Source of the DNA: an uncultured Campylobacter sp. | Lineage (GTDB): Bacteria > Campylobacterota > Campylobacteria > Campylobacterales > Campylobacteraceae | Length of the DNA: 25,195 nt | Assembly: GCF_937921625.1 (NCBI RefSeq) | Contig: NZ_CAKZTI010000058.1 | Span: 1 to 25,195, forward strand | Direction of reading: 5' to 3' | In this document: piece after piece, positions 7,541 through 14,473 of the stretch | Layout: every line of letters begins with the position of its first letter | Numbering within the stretch: position 1 is the stretch's first letter | Translations under genes and position numbers: made by a program | The notes under the pieces: model-generated | Databases searched by the model: none | What the model was told of the DNA's origin: nothing | What the model saw: only the letters and a program-made list of their open reading frames with translations

Positions 7541-8497
7541 AATTCGAGCAAATTTTAAAATTTAGCGACAGAATAAAGTGCGGTGAGAGATTGAAAGAAA
7601 CGAGCCAAGAAGCGTAAATTTAAGCAATCTGCCGCTGGAATTTCTCGCGCAACGGTTTTTTGCGCGATGCAATGGAATTTAAGACAAACCCACGTTAAAT
7701 TTTATAGCATGAGCAATGTCGCAAAAATGGCGCTACGCAATTCGGCGCGAATGACACAGCGCGTGGTCGGTGCTTTAGCGGCTTTGATAAGTGTGAATCA
7801 GTTTTGAGCGTAAATCATACGACTCGACGTCGATGCGGCACAGGCGGCACGGCGTAATGCGAATTTCAGGCAGGATAGCGCTAAATTTTTGCAGATTGCG
7901 CTAGTGGTTTAAAATTTCAAACGAGCCGTCATTATAAAATTTGAAGCAAATCGTCTCACGGCTAGAATTAGCGCACCTGCAAGCTAAATTTAAACTCTAT
8001 CATACGCGCCTTGTAGTCGCGCTCGATAGGATTTAGCATGCCTGCAAGCTAAATTTAAACAGCAGCGCGCCGTGTATGATCTTGCCGTTTTATTTATGTG
8101 TTTACGAGCTAAATTTACCGCTGAAATTTCAAAATTTACACTGCACCAACGAGCGCTTCGGCGCTACGATACGCGCCGCTCGGTTTAAATTTTAAATTTA
8201 ACGTCGAGTGAATGCACTCAACCGATATCTGCCGAATTTGCGGCGGCGGAATATGCGGAATTTTGCGAATTACCGTTTGCAAAATTCGTCCTGTGAAATT
8301 TCGCGACACATGCTTCATTATCAGTTCTCTACTGAGCGCTTTGCCCGACGCACGTTTCTCCTTTTCTCTCGCTATACAGACAGCGCCAACCGCTCCATTA
8401 CTCGCGCTCACTATGTCATTTGCTACATTTGCTCGAAACCAACTGCGAAAAGCTGCAAATGCACTGAATTCTAACCGCACGCCCTAAATTTCACCAT
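7541..8497. other. Long spacer with decayed-looking sequence
   Basis: No convincing gene in 957 bp. Open frames of about 90 to 114 codons lie on both strands at 8136-8487, but overlap each other, lack Shine-Dalgarno sites and carry no recognisable motif. A perfect 7-bp hairpin lies at 7646-7666 (CGCGCAA / TTGCGCG). A 20-bp direct repeat lies at 7976-7995 and 8041-8060. On the minus strand around it, short readable pieces such as NPIERDYKARMIEF and GKIIHGALL are each soon closed by stops, suggesting gene remnants. Confidence 0.45.
7976..8060. repeat. Pair of 20-bp direct repeats
   Basis: CCTGCAAGCTAAATTTAAAC occurs exactly at 7976-7995 and 8041-8060, with a 65-bp period. Only two copies are seen, so this is a small duplication and not a CRISPR array. 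Confidence 0.85.
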
Positions 8498-9484
8498 CTA
8501 CGCAAAGGACAGAATTTTTTTGTAATTGCTCCACAGCTCGCTATCCTCGCCGAAATACGCGAGCAGTCCGCGCGCGTTGCGATCGAAAGGGTTGGGCTCT
8601 TTATGCAGCGCGATACGCTGCGACAGGCGCAGATCGTAGGTGTTGTATATCGCAGAATACGGCACCGGAAAGTCCGAAGCGTAAAGCAGACGCGAGTGCA
8701 CGTCCGTTTGGCTCGCCAGATGCGGCAGAGCCTTGGCGCGCACCGGCGTCATAAGCGCGGAAACGTCGGCGTAGAGGTTTTTGTGCGTGCGCAAAAGCGC
8801 CAGAAGCGCGAAATAATCGTGTCCGAAATTTCGCGGGCGACGCGAGAGCGCACGAAAAATATGCGAATACTCGTAGTTAATCGCCATGTGTGCGCACACC
8901 GTCGTAACGCCCAGCTCAAGCGGCGCATAGATCATCTCCAGCGCCTCGCAGCGGCGCGTGCTCGGCACCGAGCTTTCGTTGCCGACGTGGATCACTAGCG
9001 GCAGACCGAGCTTAGCGAGCTTTTCAAAATACGGCACATAGCGAGGCAGCCTCGTATCCAGATCCCAATAGTTTTGTAAAAATTTCGCCCCCTTAAATCC
9101 GAGCTCGAAGCAGCGATCGATCTCATCGAGCGCGTCCGCTCGCTTCGGATTGATGCTAAAAAACGGCACGATGAGATCTGGGTTTTTTTGATAAATTTCA
9201 AACACGCTGTCGTTGTCCGCGCAGACGGTCTTATCGCGATGGATTAGCTCACCCGTATCGCTAAATTTAGCATCCACGCCGAAAAGCACCGCCTTTTTAA
9301 CGTATTTCGAAGCTCTAAGGCCGCCGAGCAGAGCGTCCACATAGGCTTCATAGGGCTCTTTGATCGCGCGCGATACGTCTATGCCGAAGCGCCTACCGAA
9401 AAGGCGCAGCGCGAGCCTGTCGTAAGGGCGGTCGAAGCGCACCTCCTTGCTTAGCAGATGGACGTGAAAATCAAGCGTTTGCAT
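8498..9484 (-). CDS. Amidohydrolase family protein (ACMSD/COG2159-like TIM barrel)
   Basis: The 328-residue protein shows the metal-site pattern of amidohydrolase_2 proteins: H7 and H9 in DFHVHLL, H166 in VIHVGNES, H199 in CAHM, and D271 in YASDFPVPYS. K134 in GAKFLQNY lies on the strand before the barrel's middle. Relatives include aminocarboxymuconate-semialdehyde decarboxylase and other metal-dependent hydrolases or decarboxylases; the reaction cannot be fixed from sequence. The ATG at 9484 has AAGGA about 7 nt upstream. No signal peptide is seen, so it is probably cytoplasmic. It stands alone, divergent from the acetyltransferase gene, with a 218-bp shared spacer rich in AAATTTTAAA words. 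Confidence 0.85.
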   Translation of the reverse strand: MQTLDFHVHLLSKEVRFDRPYDRLALRLFGRRFGIDVSRAIKEPYEAYVDALLGGLRASKYVKKAVLFGVDAKFSDTGELIHRDKTVCADNDSVFEIYQKNPDLIVPFFSINPKRADALDEIDRCFELGFKGAKFLQNYWDLDTRLPRYVPYFEKLAKLGLPLVIHVGNESSVPSTRRCEALEMIYAPLELGVTTVCAHMAINYEYSHIFRALSRRPRNFGHDYFALLALLRTHKNLYADVSALMTPVRAKALPHLASQTDVHSRLLYASDFPVPYSAIYNTYDLRLSQRIALHKEPNPFDRNARGLLAYFGEDSELWSNYKKILSFA

Positions 9485-9660
9485 CGGGGATCCTTGGGAA
9501 AATTTTGCCGAGTTTATATCAAATTGCGGTAAATAGTTAGAATTTTAAATTCGGGTTTAAATTTACGCACCGCGCCCTACCGCGCCTTTAAATTTTAAAA
9601 TTTAAACCTCGCCGCAAGAACCGCTAATTGATATTTAATGCCGTTTTAAAGCTACGGTGG

Positions 9661-9666
9661 TATACT
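9661..9666 (+). promoter_or_regulatory. -10 box of the GNAT gene
   Basis: TATACT preceded by TGG (extended -10 type), 36 nt before the ATG. AAGGAG at 9692-9697 is the Shine-Dalgarno site. Confidence 0.55.
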
Positions 9667-9702
9667 TGCGATTTGAAAAGCTATTTCAATTAAGGAGCGA
9701 AG

Positions 9703-10143
9703 ATGGAGTTTGAAATTTTAGAAAATTCCGCCGATTTTAAGCCTAGCGATCTGGATGAGATAATGGTCTCGATCGGCTGGGATACGGAGCAAAACGCAGC
9801 CTCCGTGCCGCCGCACGAGACATACAGGGTGTGGCGCACCTATGATTACGTGGCGATCGCCAAAACGCAGGGCAAGACCGTGGGGGTGCTGGAGGCGTTT
9901 TGCGACCGCGACAACTTCGCTACGAGCTATCTTTACTGCGTGATAGTTCATAAGGATTATCAAAGGCGCGGTATCGGCACGGCGCTCGTAAATGCCTTTA
10001 ATAAACGCTTTGCGCACACCACCACCTTTGTCGTGACTCCTCTACACAAGTCCGAGGGCGCCGGAGAATTCCTACAAAAGTGCGGCTTTAAGGACGCGTC
10101 GAAGCACTTCACGGTTCATATGAGGAAGCGAAATTCGATCTAG
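9703..10143 (+). CDS. GNAT family N-acetyltransferase
   Basis: The 146-residue protein has the GNAT acetyl-CoA site: beta-strand 4 SYLYCVIVHKDY followed by the pyrophosphate-binding QRRGIGTALV (near residues 87-96). A C-terminal EFLQKCGFKDASKHF stretch matches the usual beta 6-7 region. GNAT enzymes transfer an acetyl group from acetyl-CoA to an amine; the acceptor here is unknown. Length is typical of a single-domain member. The start is supported by AAGGAG 5 nt upstream and a TATACT box. It looks monocistronic: the next gene, about 100 bp on, has its own promoter. Confidence 0.88.
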   Translation: MEFEILENSADFKPSDLDEIMVSIGWDTEQNAASVPPHETYRVWRTYDYVAIAKTQGKTVGVLEAFCDRDNFATSYLYCVIVHKDYQRRGIGTALVNAFNKRFAHTTTFVVTPLHKSEGAGEFLQKCGFKDASKHFTVHMRKRNSI

Positions 10144-10216
10144 CGGGCATAAATTTTAAAATTTATCGAGCTTTGGCTCTAAAACGGTTGGAATTTTAAA
10201 TTTAGCTATGAGCTGC

Positions 10217-10222
10217 TATAAT
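10217..10222 (+). promoter_or_regulatory. -10 box of the antitoxin-like gene
   Basis: TATAAT preceded by TGC, 22 nt before the ATG, with AAGGAG at 10234-10239 as Shine-Dalgarno. Confidence 0.6.
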
Positions 10223-10244
10223 CGCTAAAATTTAAGGAGCCAAA

Positions 10245-10496
10245 ATGATCACTATGCAGATCCAAAGCGGCGTCGATCGCGATACTCTTGAAACTTTTAA
10301 GAAGCTTTTTTTAAAAATTGATCCCTCCGCACAGAGCACTCTAAGCGGCGAGAAAAATTTAGAAACGATTTTACCAGAGTTTAGATCCGGCGAAAGTTAC
10401 GACGAGATAAAAAACGGAATGGATGCAGATTTAAAATCATACGTAAACGGCGATCTAAGCGGCTTTGAAGAGCTAGGTATGGGCTGGAAAAATTGA
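10245..10496 (+). CDS. Small antitoxin-like protein
   Basis: This acidic 83-residue protein has no family I can name with certainty. The case for an antitoxin comes from context: it has its own promoter and strong Shine-Dalgarno, and its TGA overlaps a TTG that opens a frame with clear ParE/RelE toxin features, the usual antitoxin-toxin arrangement. The N-terminal half (MQIQSGVDRDTLETFKKLF) could be a DNA-binding or dimer segment; the acidic C-terminal half is plausible for toxin wrapping. A second ATG four codons in (MQIQSG) is a possible start. It is intact, whereas its partner is interrupted. It could also be an unrelated small protein. Confidence 0.6.
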   Translation: MITMQIQSGVDRDTLETFKKLFLKIDPSAQSTLSGEKNLETILPEFRSGESYDEIKNGMDADLKSYVNGDLSGFEELGMGWKN

Positions 10497-10774
10497 AAAT
10501 AATCCAGCCTAAAAGATTTCGTGCGTAGCTTAGCAAAATCGCAGAATTTATCGCAGAGCACTCAGAGGATGCGGCGGAAAATTTTAAAAACGAGCTTTTT
10601 GCGCGAGCAGGCGAGCTTGGCTTTATGCCGTATAAATTTCGTAGATCAAAAAGCTTTGACGATGATAAAATTAGAGATTTTGTGTTTAAGGGTTTCGTAA
10701 TCCCGTATCTAATAGATGAACCCAACGATACGATCGTTATCCTAGCGATATTTAAGCAAAATCTATTGAGATAG
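10493..10774 (+). pseudogene. ParE/RelE-type toxin gene interrupted by an amber codon
   Basis: Read from the TTG overlapping the preceding stop (TTGA), the frame gives KIIQPKRFRA, then TAG at 10526-10528 (codon 12), then about 80 clean codons to TAG at 10772-10774. The body has the ParE/RelE order: a helix with LSKIAEFIAEHSEDAAENF, then ELGFMPYKFRRSK, IRDFVFKGFVIPYLI and TIVILAIFKQN, the typical terminal strands of type II toxins. Without the stop it would be a normal 93-residue toxin. No good restart site follows the TAG; the next in-frame ATG would remove the first helix. Loss of the toxin with retention of the antitoxin is a viable decay route. A sequencing error remains possible. Confidence 0.75.
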
Positions 10775-10926
10775 CTTGACGCTTGTTTAAAACATCTGCG
10801 TTTAAATTCCGCGCTCCGTTTATTAAAATTACTTATTCGCCGCCGCAGTAGCGTCAAAGAAATCAACCGCTCGTCCCCGCTAAATCACCGCATATTCGCG
10901 CCGGGCGCCGTAAATTATAATTTTAC

Positions 10927-10944
10927 GCATGCCGCGCAGCATGC
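10927..10944. repeat. Hairpin GCATGC-N6-GCATGC
   Basis: A 6-bp perfect inverted repeat with a 6-nt loop, in the spacer between the toxin remnant and the MATE gene. It is not followed by a T-tract and lies about 55 bp before the MATE -10 box, so a regulatory site is possible but unproven. Confidence 0.35.
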
Positions 10945-10999
10945 AAAAGCAACTACACTCGCCCCCCTGCGTAAAAGCAAACCTAAAAGAATTTTCGGC

Positions 11000-11005
11000 T
11001 ACAAT
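11000..11005 (+). promoter_or_regulatory. -10 box of the MATE gene
   Basis: TACAAT preceded by GC, 23 nt before the ATG; AAAGG at 11017-11021 serves as Shine-Dalgarno. Confidence 0.5.
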
Positions 11006-11027
11006 TTCCCCTAAATAAAGGCAAAAT

Positions 11028-12350
11028 ATGAAAGAAATCTCGCTACTAAGGCTCTCACTAGCAATCTACGTCGATATGTTTTTGCGCCTCGTGACCACGC
11101 TTATCAACACCTACATGATCTCGCGCGTGGACGTCTCGCTAGTAGGCGCGCTTGGGGCTGGCAACGAGATATTTTTGCTCTTCATCACGGTTTTTGGCTT
11201 TCTGGCCGTAGGCTGCTCGGTTCTCGTAGCGCAGGCGCTGGGAGCAAAGAACAAAGTCCTAGCCATGCGCGCGATCCACACGAGCATCGCATTCAACGCG
11301 CTCGTGGGGCTTTGTAGCGGCGTTTTCGTCTTTAGCTGCGCGCCGTTTTTACTCCGCGCGCTGCAGGTGCCCGCCGAGCTTTTGAGCGAAAGCGCGATCT
11401 ATCTTAAGGTCATCAGCATCGTCTTTGCGATAGACGCCGTAGCGATCGTGCTTAGCGCCATCGTGCGCGTCTACGGATACGCAAATTTCATCATAGCAGT
11501 CTCCGTGGTGATGAATCTAGTAACTCTCGCGGGCAACTACGTCGTGCTCTTTAGGCCGTTCGGACTGCCGTACTACGGGCTTGAGGGCATCGGCGTGAGC
11601 ACCATCGCGGGGCGTATGATCGGTGTATGTTTATTCTTCCTCATCATCACGAAGGTGCTAAAGATAAAATTTTACCTCACGATGTTTTTAAAGATCCAGT
11701 TCGCCACGCTGCGTAAAATTCTATCCGTAGGGCTTCCTAGCGCCGGCGAAAACATGCTGTGGATCGTGCAGTATCTCGTCGCCTTCGCCTTCGTCGCGAG
11801 CATGGGCGAGGCGAGCCTTACCGTGCAGACGATCTATTTTCAAATTTCATCATTCATCTTCTTCGGCGGAAGCGCGATCAGTATGGCAAACGAAGTGATC
11901 GTAGGCCGCCTCGTAGGTGCCGCCAAGCCGCAGGAGGCGTATCGGCACACTTTTACCGCACTGCGCTTCGGGCTCGGGGCGACGGCGCTTTTCGTCGCGA
12001 TCGCGTTTTTAGCGCGCGAGCAGATCATGGAGATGTTAAGCCTAAGCGAGGCGCACAAGCAGGTCATGCGGCCGCTTTTTTACCTCACGCTGGGGCTTGA
12101 GTTCGGACGGACGCTTAATATCGTGTTCGTAAACGCCCTGCGCGCAAGCGGCGACGCGAGGTTTCCCTTTGCGATGGGCGTGATCTTTATGTGGGGCGTC
12201 TCGATCCCCGTGGGCTGGCTTTTGGGCATTCATCTGGGGTATGGAATTTTAGGCGTTTGGATCGGGTTTTTCTGCGACGAATGGCTGCGTGGCAGCGCGA
12301 ATACGGCGCGATGGATAAGTAAAAAATGGCAGAGCAAAAAGTTAGTCTAA
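11028..12350 (+). CDS. MATE family efflux transporter
   Basis: The 440-residue protein has about 12 hydrophobic segments in two similar halves, the layout of MATE exporters. Segment 1 includes DMFLRLVTTLINTYMISR and segment 2 the family-typical VSLVGALGAGNEI; the second half repeats the pattern from about residue 230 (LSVGLPSAGENMLW). MATE proteins exchange Na+ or H+ for organic cations, drugs or metabolites across the inner membrane; substrate and coupling ion cannot be read here. Full length for the family. It overlaps the following metallopeptidase gene by 25 bp, so they are probably co-transcribed, though no functional link is evident. Confidence 0.92.
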   Translation: MKEISLLRLSLAIYVDMFLRLVTTLINTYMISRVDVSLVGALGAGNEIFLLFITVFGFLAVGCSVLVAQALGAKNKVLAMRAIHTSIAFNALVGLCSGVFVFSCAPFLLRALQVPAELLSESAIYLKVISIVFAIDAVAIVLSAIVRVYGYANFIIAVSVVMNLVTLAGNYVVLFRPFGLPYYGLEGIGVSTIAGRMIGVCLFFLIITKVLKIKFYLTMFLKIQFATLRKILSVGLPSAGENMLWIVQYLVAFAFVASMGEASLTVQTIYFQISSFIFFGGSAISMANEVIVGRLVGAAKPQEAYRHTFTALRFGLGATALFVAIAFLAREQIMEMLSLSEAHKQVMRPLFYLTLGLEFGRTLNIVFVNALRASGDARFPFAMGVIFMWGVSIPVGWLLGIHLGYGILGVWIGFFCDEWLRGSANTARWISKKWQSKKLV

Positions 12351-13654
12351 ATTTGCTAGACTTGCCGATTGACCTGCGTTTTAAGCGGATGAAATACGCG
12401 CGCATCCGCATTAGCAAGGACTGCGAAATCAGCGTGAGCGTGCCGCGCTCCTACACCGCGGCGCAGGCAGAAAGCTTCATCCTAAAGCACGAAAGCTGGA
12501 TCCGCCAAACGCTGGCGCGACTGCAAAGCAAGCTACTAGCGAGCGATCAAGTTAGAATTTTAGGCAAAATTTACAAGCTCAAATTTAGCCGCGAGGCTGA
12601 GCTCGACGCAAACTGCGGCGCGAATAAAAATTTAGACAATGGCGGCACGCAAGGCTGCACGAACTGGGCGAATGGCGATGCGAATAGCGGCGCGGGAGGC
12701 GTAAATTCGGCTCATTTACAAAGCGGCGCGGGAAGCGATGTGAGCGGCAGCGCAAATAACGGTGCGGGCGGCATGAATGACGGCGCGGGAAGTGAAATTT
12801 TAAAATTTCACTCGGGCGAGTGCGCCTCGCAAAATGGCACAGCGAGCGATAATTTGAAATTTAACCTACCGGACGATGCGGCGCAAGGGCTCGCACAGCA
12901 AAGCGCAATGCGACAAAGCGGCGGGTTTATAAATACGGCGACGCAAAATGTCCGCGAGCAATCCTGCGGTGAAATTTTAAAATTTCATTCGGACGGGTGC
13001 GCTCCACAAAGCGACGACGCAGGTAAATTTAACTCCACTGCAAGGGGCGGAATTTTAAAATTTGACCCTGCCGCAGGGGATGAAATTTCAAAATTTAAAC
13101 CCGCTGCGAACGGAGAAATTTCAAATTTTAGTTCTATCGTGGGCGAAGGAATTTCGGTCGCTAGCGAAAAAACTTCAAAATCCGCGAGCGAAAACGCGCC
13201 GCAAAATGTAGCGCAAAGCGCGCAAGCGGAGGAGCGCGACGAGCCCGATTTTACGATTAAAAATTTTATCCAAAGCTCTAAATTTAAAGATAAAATTTTT
13301 ATGTCACGAGACGTGATCTTTTGCGAGAGCGAGGGCGAGTTTGCGGCGTTTAAAAAGGCCTTTGCGCTTGAGCTTTATCTGCGCTATATCGAGAAATTTT
13401 CTCCGCGGATAGGCCGAAAGATCGCGCGGGTGCGGGTGCGCAAAATGCAGACGCGCTGGGGCAGCTGCAACCACGCTAAGGGCTATCTCAACTTCTCGCT
13501 AAGCCTGATAGAGCGGGATCCGCGCTTCGTCGAATACGTCGTGTTGCACGAGCTCGCGCACCTCATCCATGCAAACCATGGAGCGGACTTTTACGCGCTC
13601 ATCGCGCAGATCATGCCCGATTTTAGGGCACGTATCAAGCTAGGCAAAGGCTAG
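12326..13654 (+). CDS. YgjP-type (DUF45/M48-like) metallopeptidase with a large low-complexity insert
   Basis: The ends are a clear YgjP domain. Residues 1-92 carry the N-terminal part (RFKRMKYARIRIS, then the helix ending ESWIRQTLARLQ). Residues 306-442 carry RVRKMQTRWGSC and the zinc site H408-E-L-A-H412 with H418 in HGADF. Between them, residues about 93-305 are a Gly/Ala/Asn/Ser/Gln-rich block without hydrophobic pattern, holding several copies of a (G/D)EI(L/S)KF motif. Usual family members are about 230 residues, so nearly half this protein is insert. The catalytic residues are intact, so the enzyme may still fold around an exposed loop. The physiological substrate is unknown. Start chosen at 12326; an ATG at 12389 would also keep most of the domain. 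Confidence 0.85.
   Translation: MAEQKVSLNLLDLPIDLRFKRMKYARIRISKDCEISVSVPRSYTAAQAESFILKHESWIRQTLARLQSKLLASDQVRILGKIYKLKFSREAELDANCGANKNLDNGGTQGCTNWANGDANSGAGGVNSAHLQSGAGSDVSGSANNGAGGMNDGAGSEILKFHSGECASQNGTASDNLKFNLPDDAAQGLAQQSAMRQSGGFINTATQNVREQSCGEILKFHSDGCAPQSDDAGKFNSTARGGILKFDPAAGDEISKFKPAANGEISNFSSIVGEGISVASEKTSKSASENAPQNVAQSAQAEERDEPDFTIKNFIQSSKFKDKIFMSRDVIFCESEGEFAAFKKAFALELYLRYIEKFSPRIGRKIARVRVRKMQTRWGSCNHAKGYLNFSLSLIERDPRFVEYVVLHELAHLIHANHGADFYALIAQIMPDFRARIKLGKG
12602..13241 (+). repeat. In-frame repeat-rich block splitting the YgjP domain
   Basis: The 16-bp palindrome GAAATTTTAAAATTTC occurs at 12794-12809 and 12971-12986, each followed by near-identical sequence (encoding HSGECASQ and HSDGCAPQ), so the repeated unit is about 37 bp. 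Degenerate copies follow at about 13049 (GGAATTTTAAAATTTG), 13081 (GAAATTTCAAAATTTA) and 13116 (GAAATTTCAAATTTTA), spaced about 33 bp. In protein these read SEILKF, GEILKF, GGILKF, DEISKF and GEISNF. The 5' part is rich in short GGCGCGGGAGGC-like words coding for (N/S)GAGG. Confidence 0.85.
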
Positions 13655-13818
13655 TTCGCAAACGGGGCGCCCATTTAAATTTCACGCCACTGCGTCGCAG
13701 TTCTTGCCGCAGTCGATAAATTTCAACCGATCTTCCGTCACGCCGTAGCAGGCCGCAGCCAGTCCGAATTTGCGTGGCGCAGGCGGCGAAATTTCGCAAA
13801 TTTTCGCGGGCTCAAACG
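13655..13818. other. Spacer with a possible minus-strand gene remnant
   Basis: No gene. On the minus strand a frame reading KFGLAAACYGVTEDRLKF then IDCGKNCDAVA to a stop at about 13686 looks protein-like but has no start or upstream domain. It may be a remnant or chance. Confidence 0.25.
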
Positions 13819-14259
13819 CTAATTTAAAGCCGCAAACTCTACGTATTTCTCCATCGCAACCAGCAGGAGCCAGCTCGCGGTAGGACTGAAAAAATAGTGG
13901 TGTTCGGGGACCTGCTCCATTATAAATTTCAAAAAATCGTAAAAATATTCAGGTGCAAATTTAACCTCGGCGCTCGTTAGACTATCGCCCAGATAGTAGA
14001 TTTTGCCGCTCAAAATCCTCGCTTTTACCGCGGGGTTTGCGTCTATGAAGCTTCTGGCACCGGCAAAGCTCAGGCAGTCCGCGGTCGCGTAATCTTTCAA
14101 TCCCCGCAAGACGGGCTTGGAGCCGATGAAGGCGAAATTTTCCTCTATAAAGCGCGCTCCGCCCTCGCTCACCTGCCAGCAATCGCCCAAACTCGATAAA
14201 AACGCAAACATCTCATCATCCGCGGATTTGAAATTTACAGGCTTATTTTTGCGATCCAT
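13819..14259 (-). CDS. Hypothetical protein
   Basis: I do not recognise this protein of about 146 residues. It has no signal peptide or membrane segment and looks like a soluble mixed alpha/beta protein, with aromatic-rich segments such as EYFYDFLKFIMEQ and PEHHYFFSPTASWLLLVAMEKY at the C-terminus. An ATG at 14280 is also in frame, but AAAGGA at 14265-14270 sits 5 nt before the ATG at 14259, so I start there. A TATAAT box lies upstream. Codon use is like that of the neighbours, unlike the AT-rich gene that follows. The size and orphan position would suit a small immunity-like or SMI1-like protein, but nothing in the sequence shows this. Confidence 0.65.
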   Translation of the reverse strand: MDRKNKPVNFKSADDEMFAFLSSLGDCWQVSEGGARFIEENFAFIGSKPVLRGLKDYATADCLSFAGARSFIDANPAVKARILSGKIYYLGDSLTSAEVKFAPEYFYDFLKFIMEQVPEHHYFFSPTASWLLLVAMEKYVEFAALN

Positions 14260-14349
14260 CTTTGTCCTTTTTAAATTCATAGTTGCTTTTATTTTGAAAT
14301 TTTTACGATAAAGAACAGAAAATATGTTTGATTTAATCTTTTTAAAATC

Positions 14350-14355
14350 ATTATA
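14350..14355 (-). promoter_or_regulatory. -10 box upstream of the hypothetical gene
   Basis: TATAAT on the minus strand, about 90 nt before the ATG at 14259, within an AT-rich spacer (14260-14473). The distance implies a moderately long leader. Confidence 0.35.
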
Positions 14356-14473
14356 TTAAATTAGGCTAATCAAGGTTTTCCGAGCTCTTTTTATTTCAAG
14401 CGAAATCCTTTACCACCCTTTAAAATTCAACCAATTCAAATAATCGTTCTTTCTTTATTTTTTTGAACTTTAT

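Noticed and set aside
7976..8060. Possible CRISPR array
   Set aside because: Only two 20-bp copies, AT-rich, no further spacing unit and no cas genes.
8136..8487. Overlapping frames of 88-114 codons on both strands
   Set aside because: Mutually exclusive, no ribosome site, no recognisable domain; treated as spacer.
13701..13722. Inverted repeat ACTGCG-T-CGCAGT as a terminator of the YgjP gene
   Set aside because: Loop too small as drawn and no T-tract follows.
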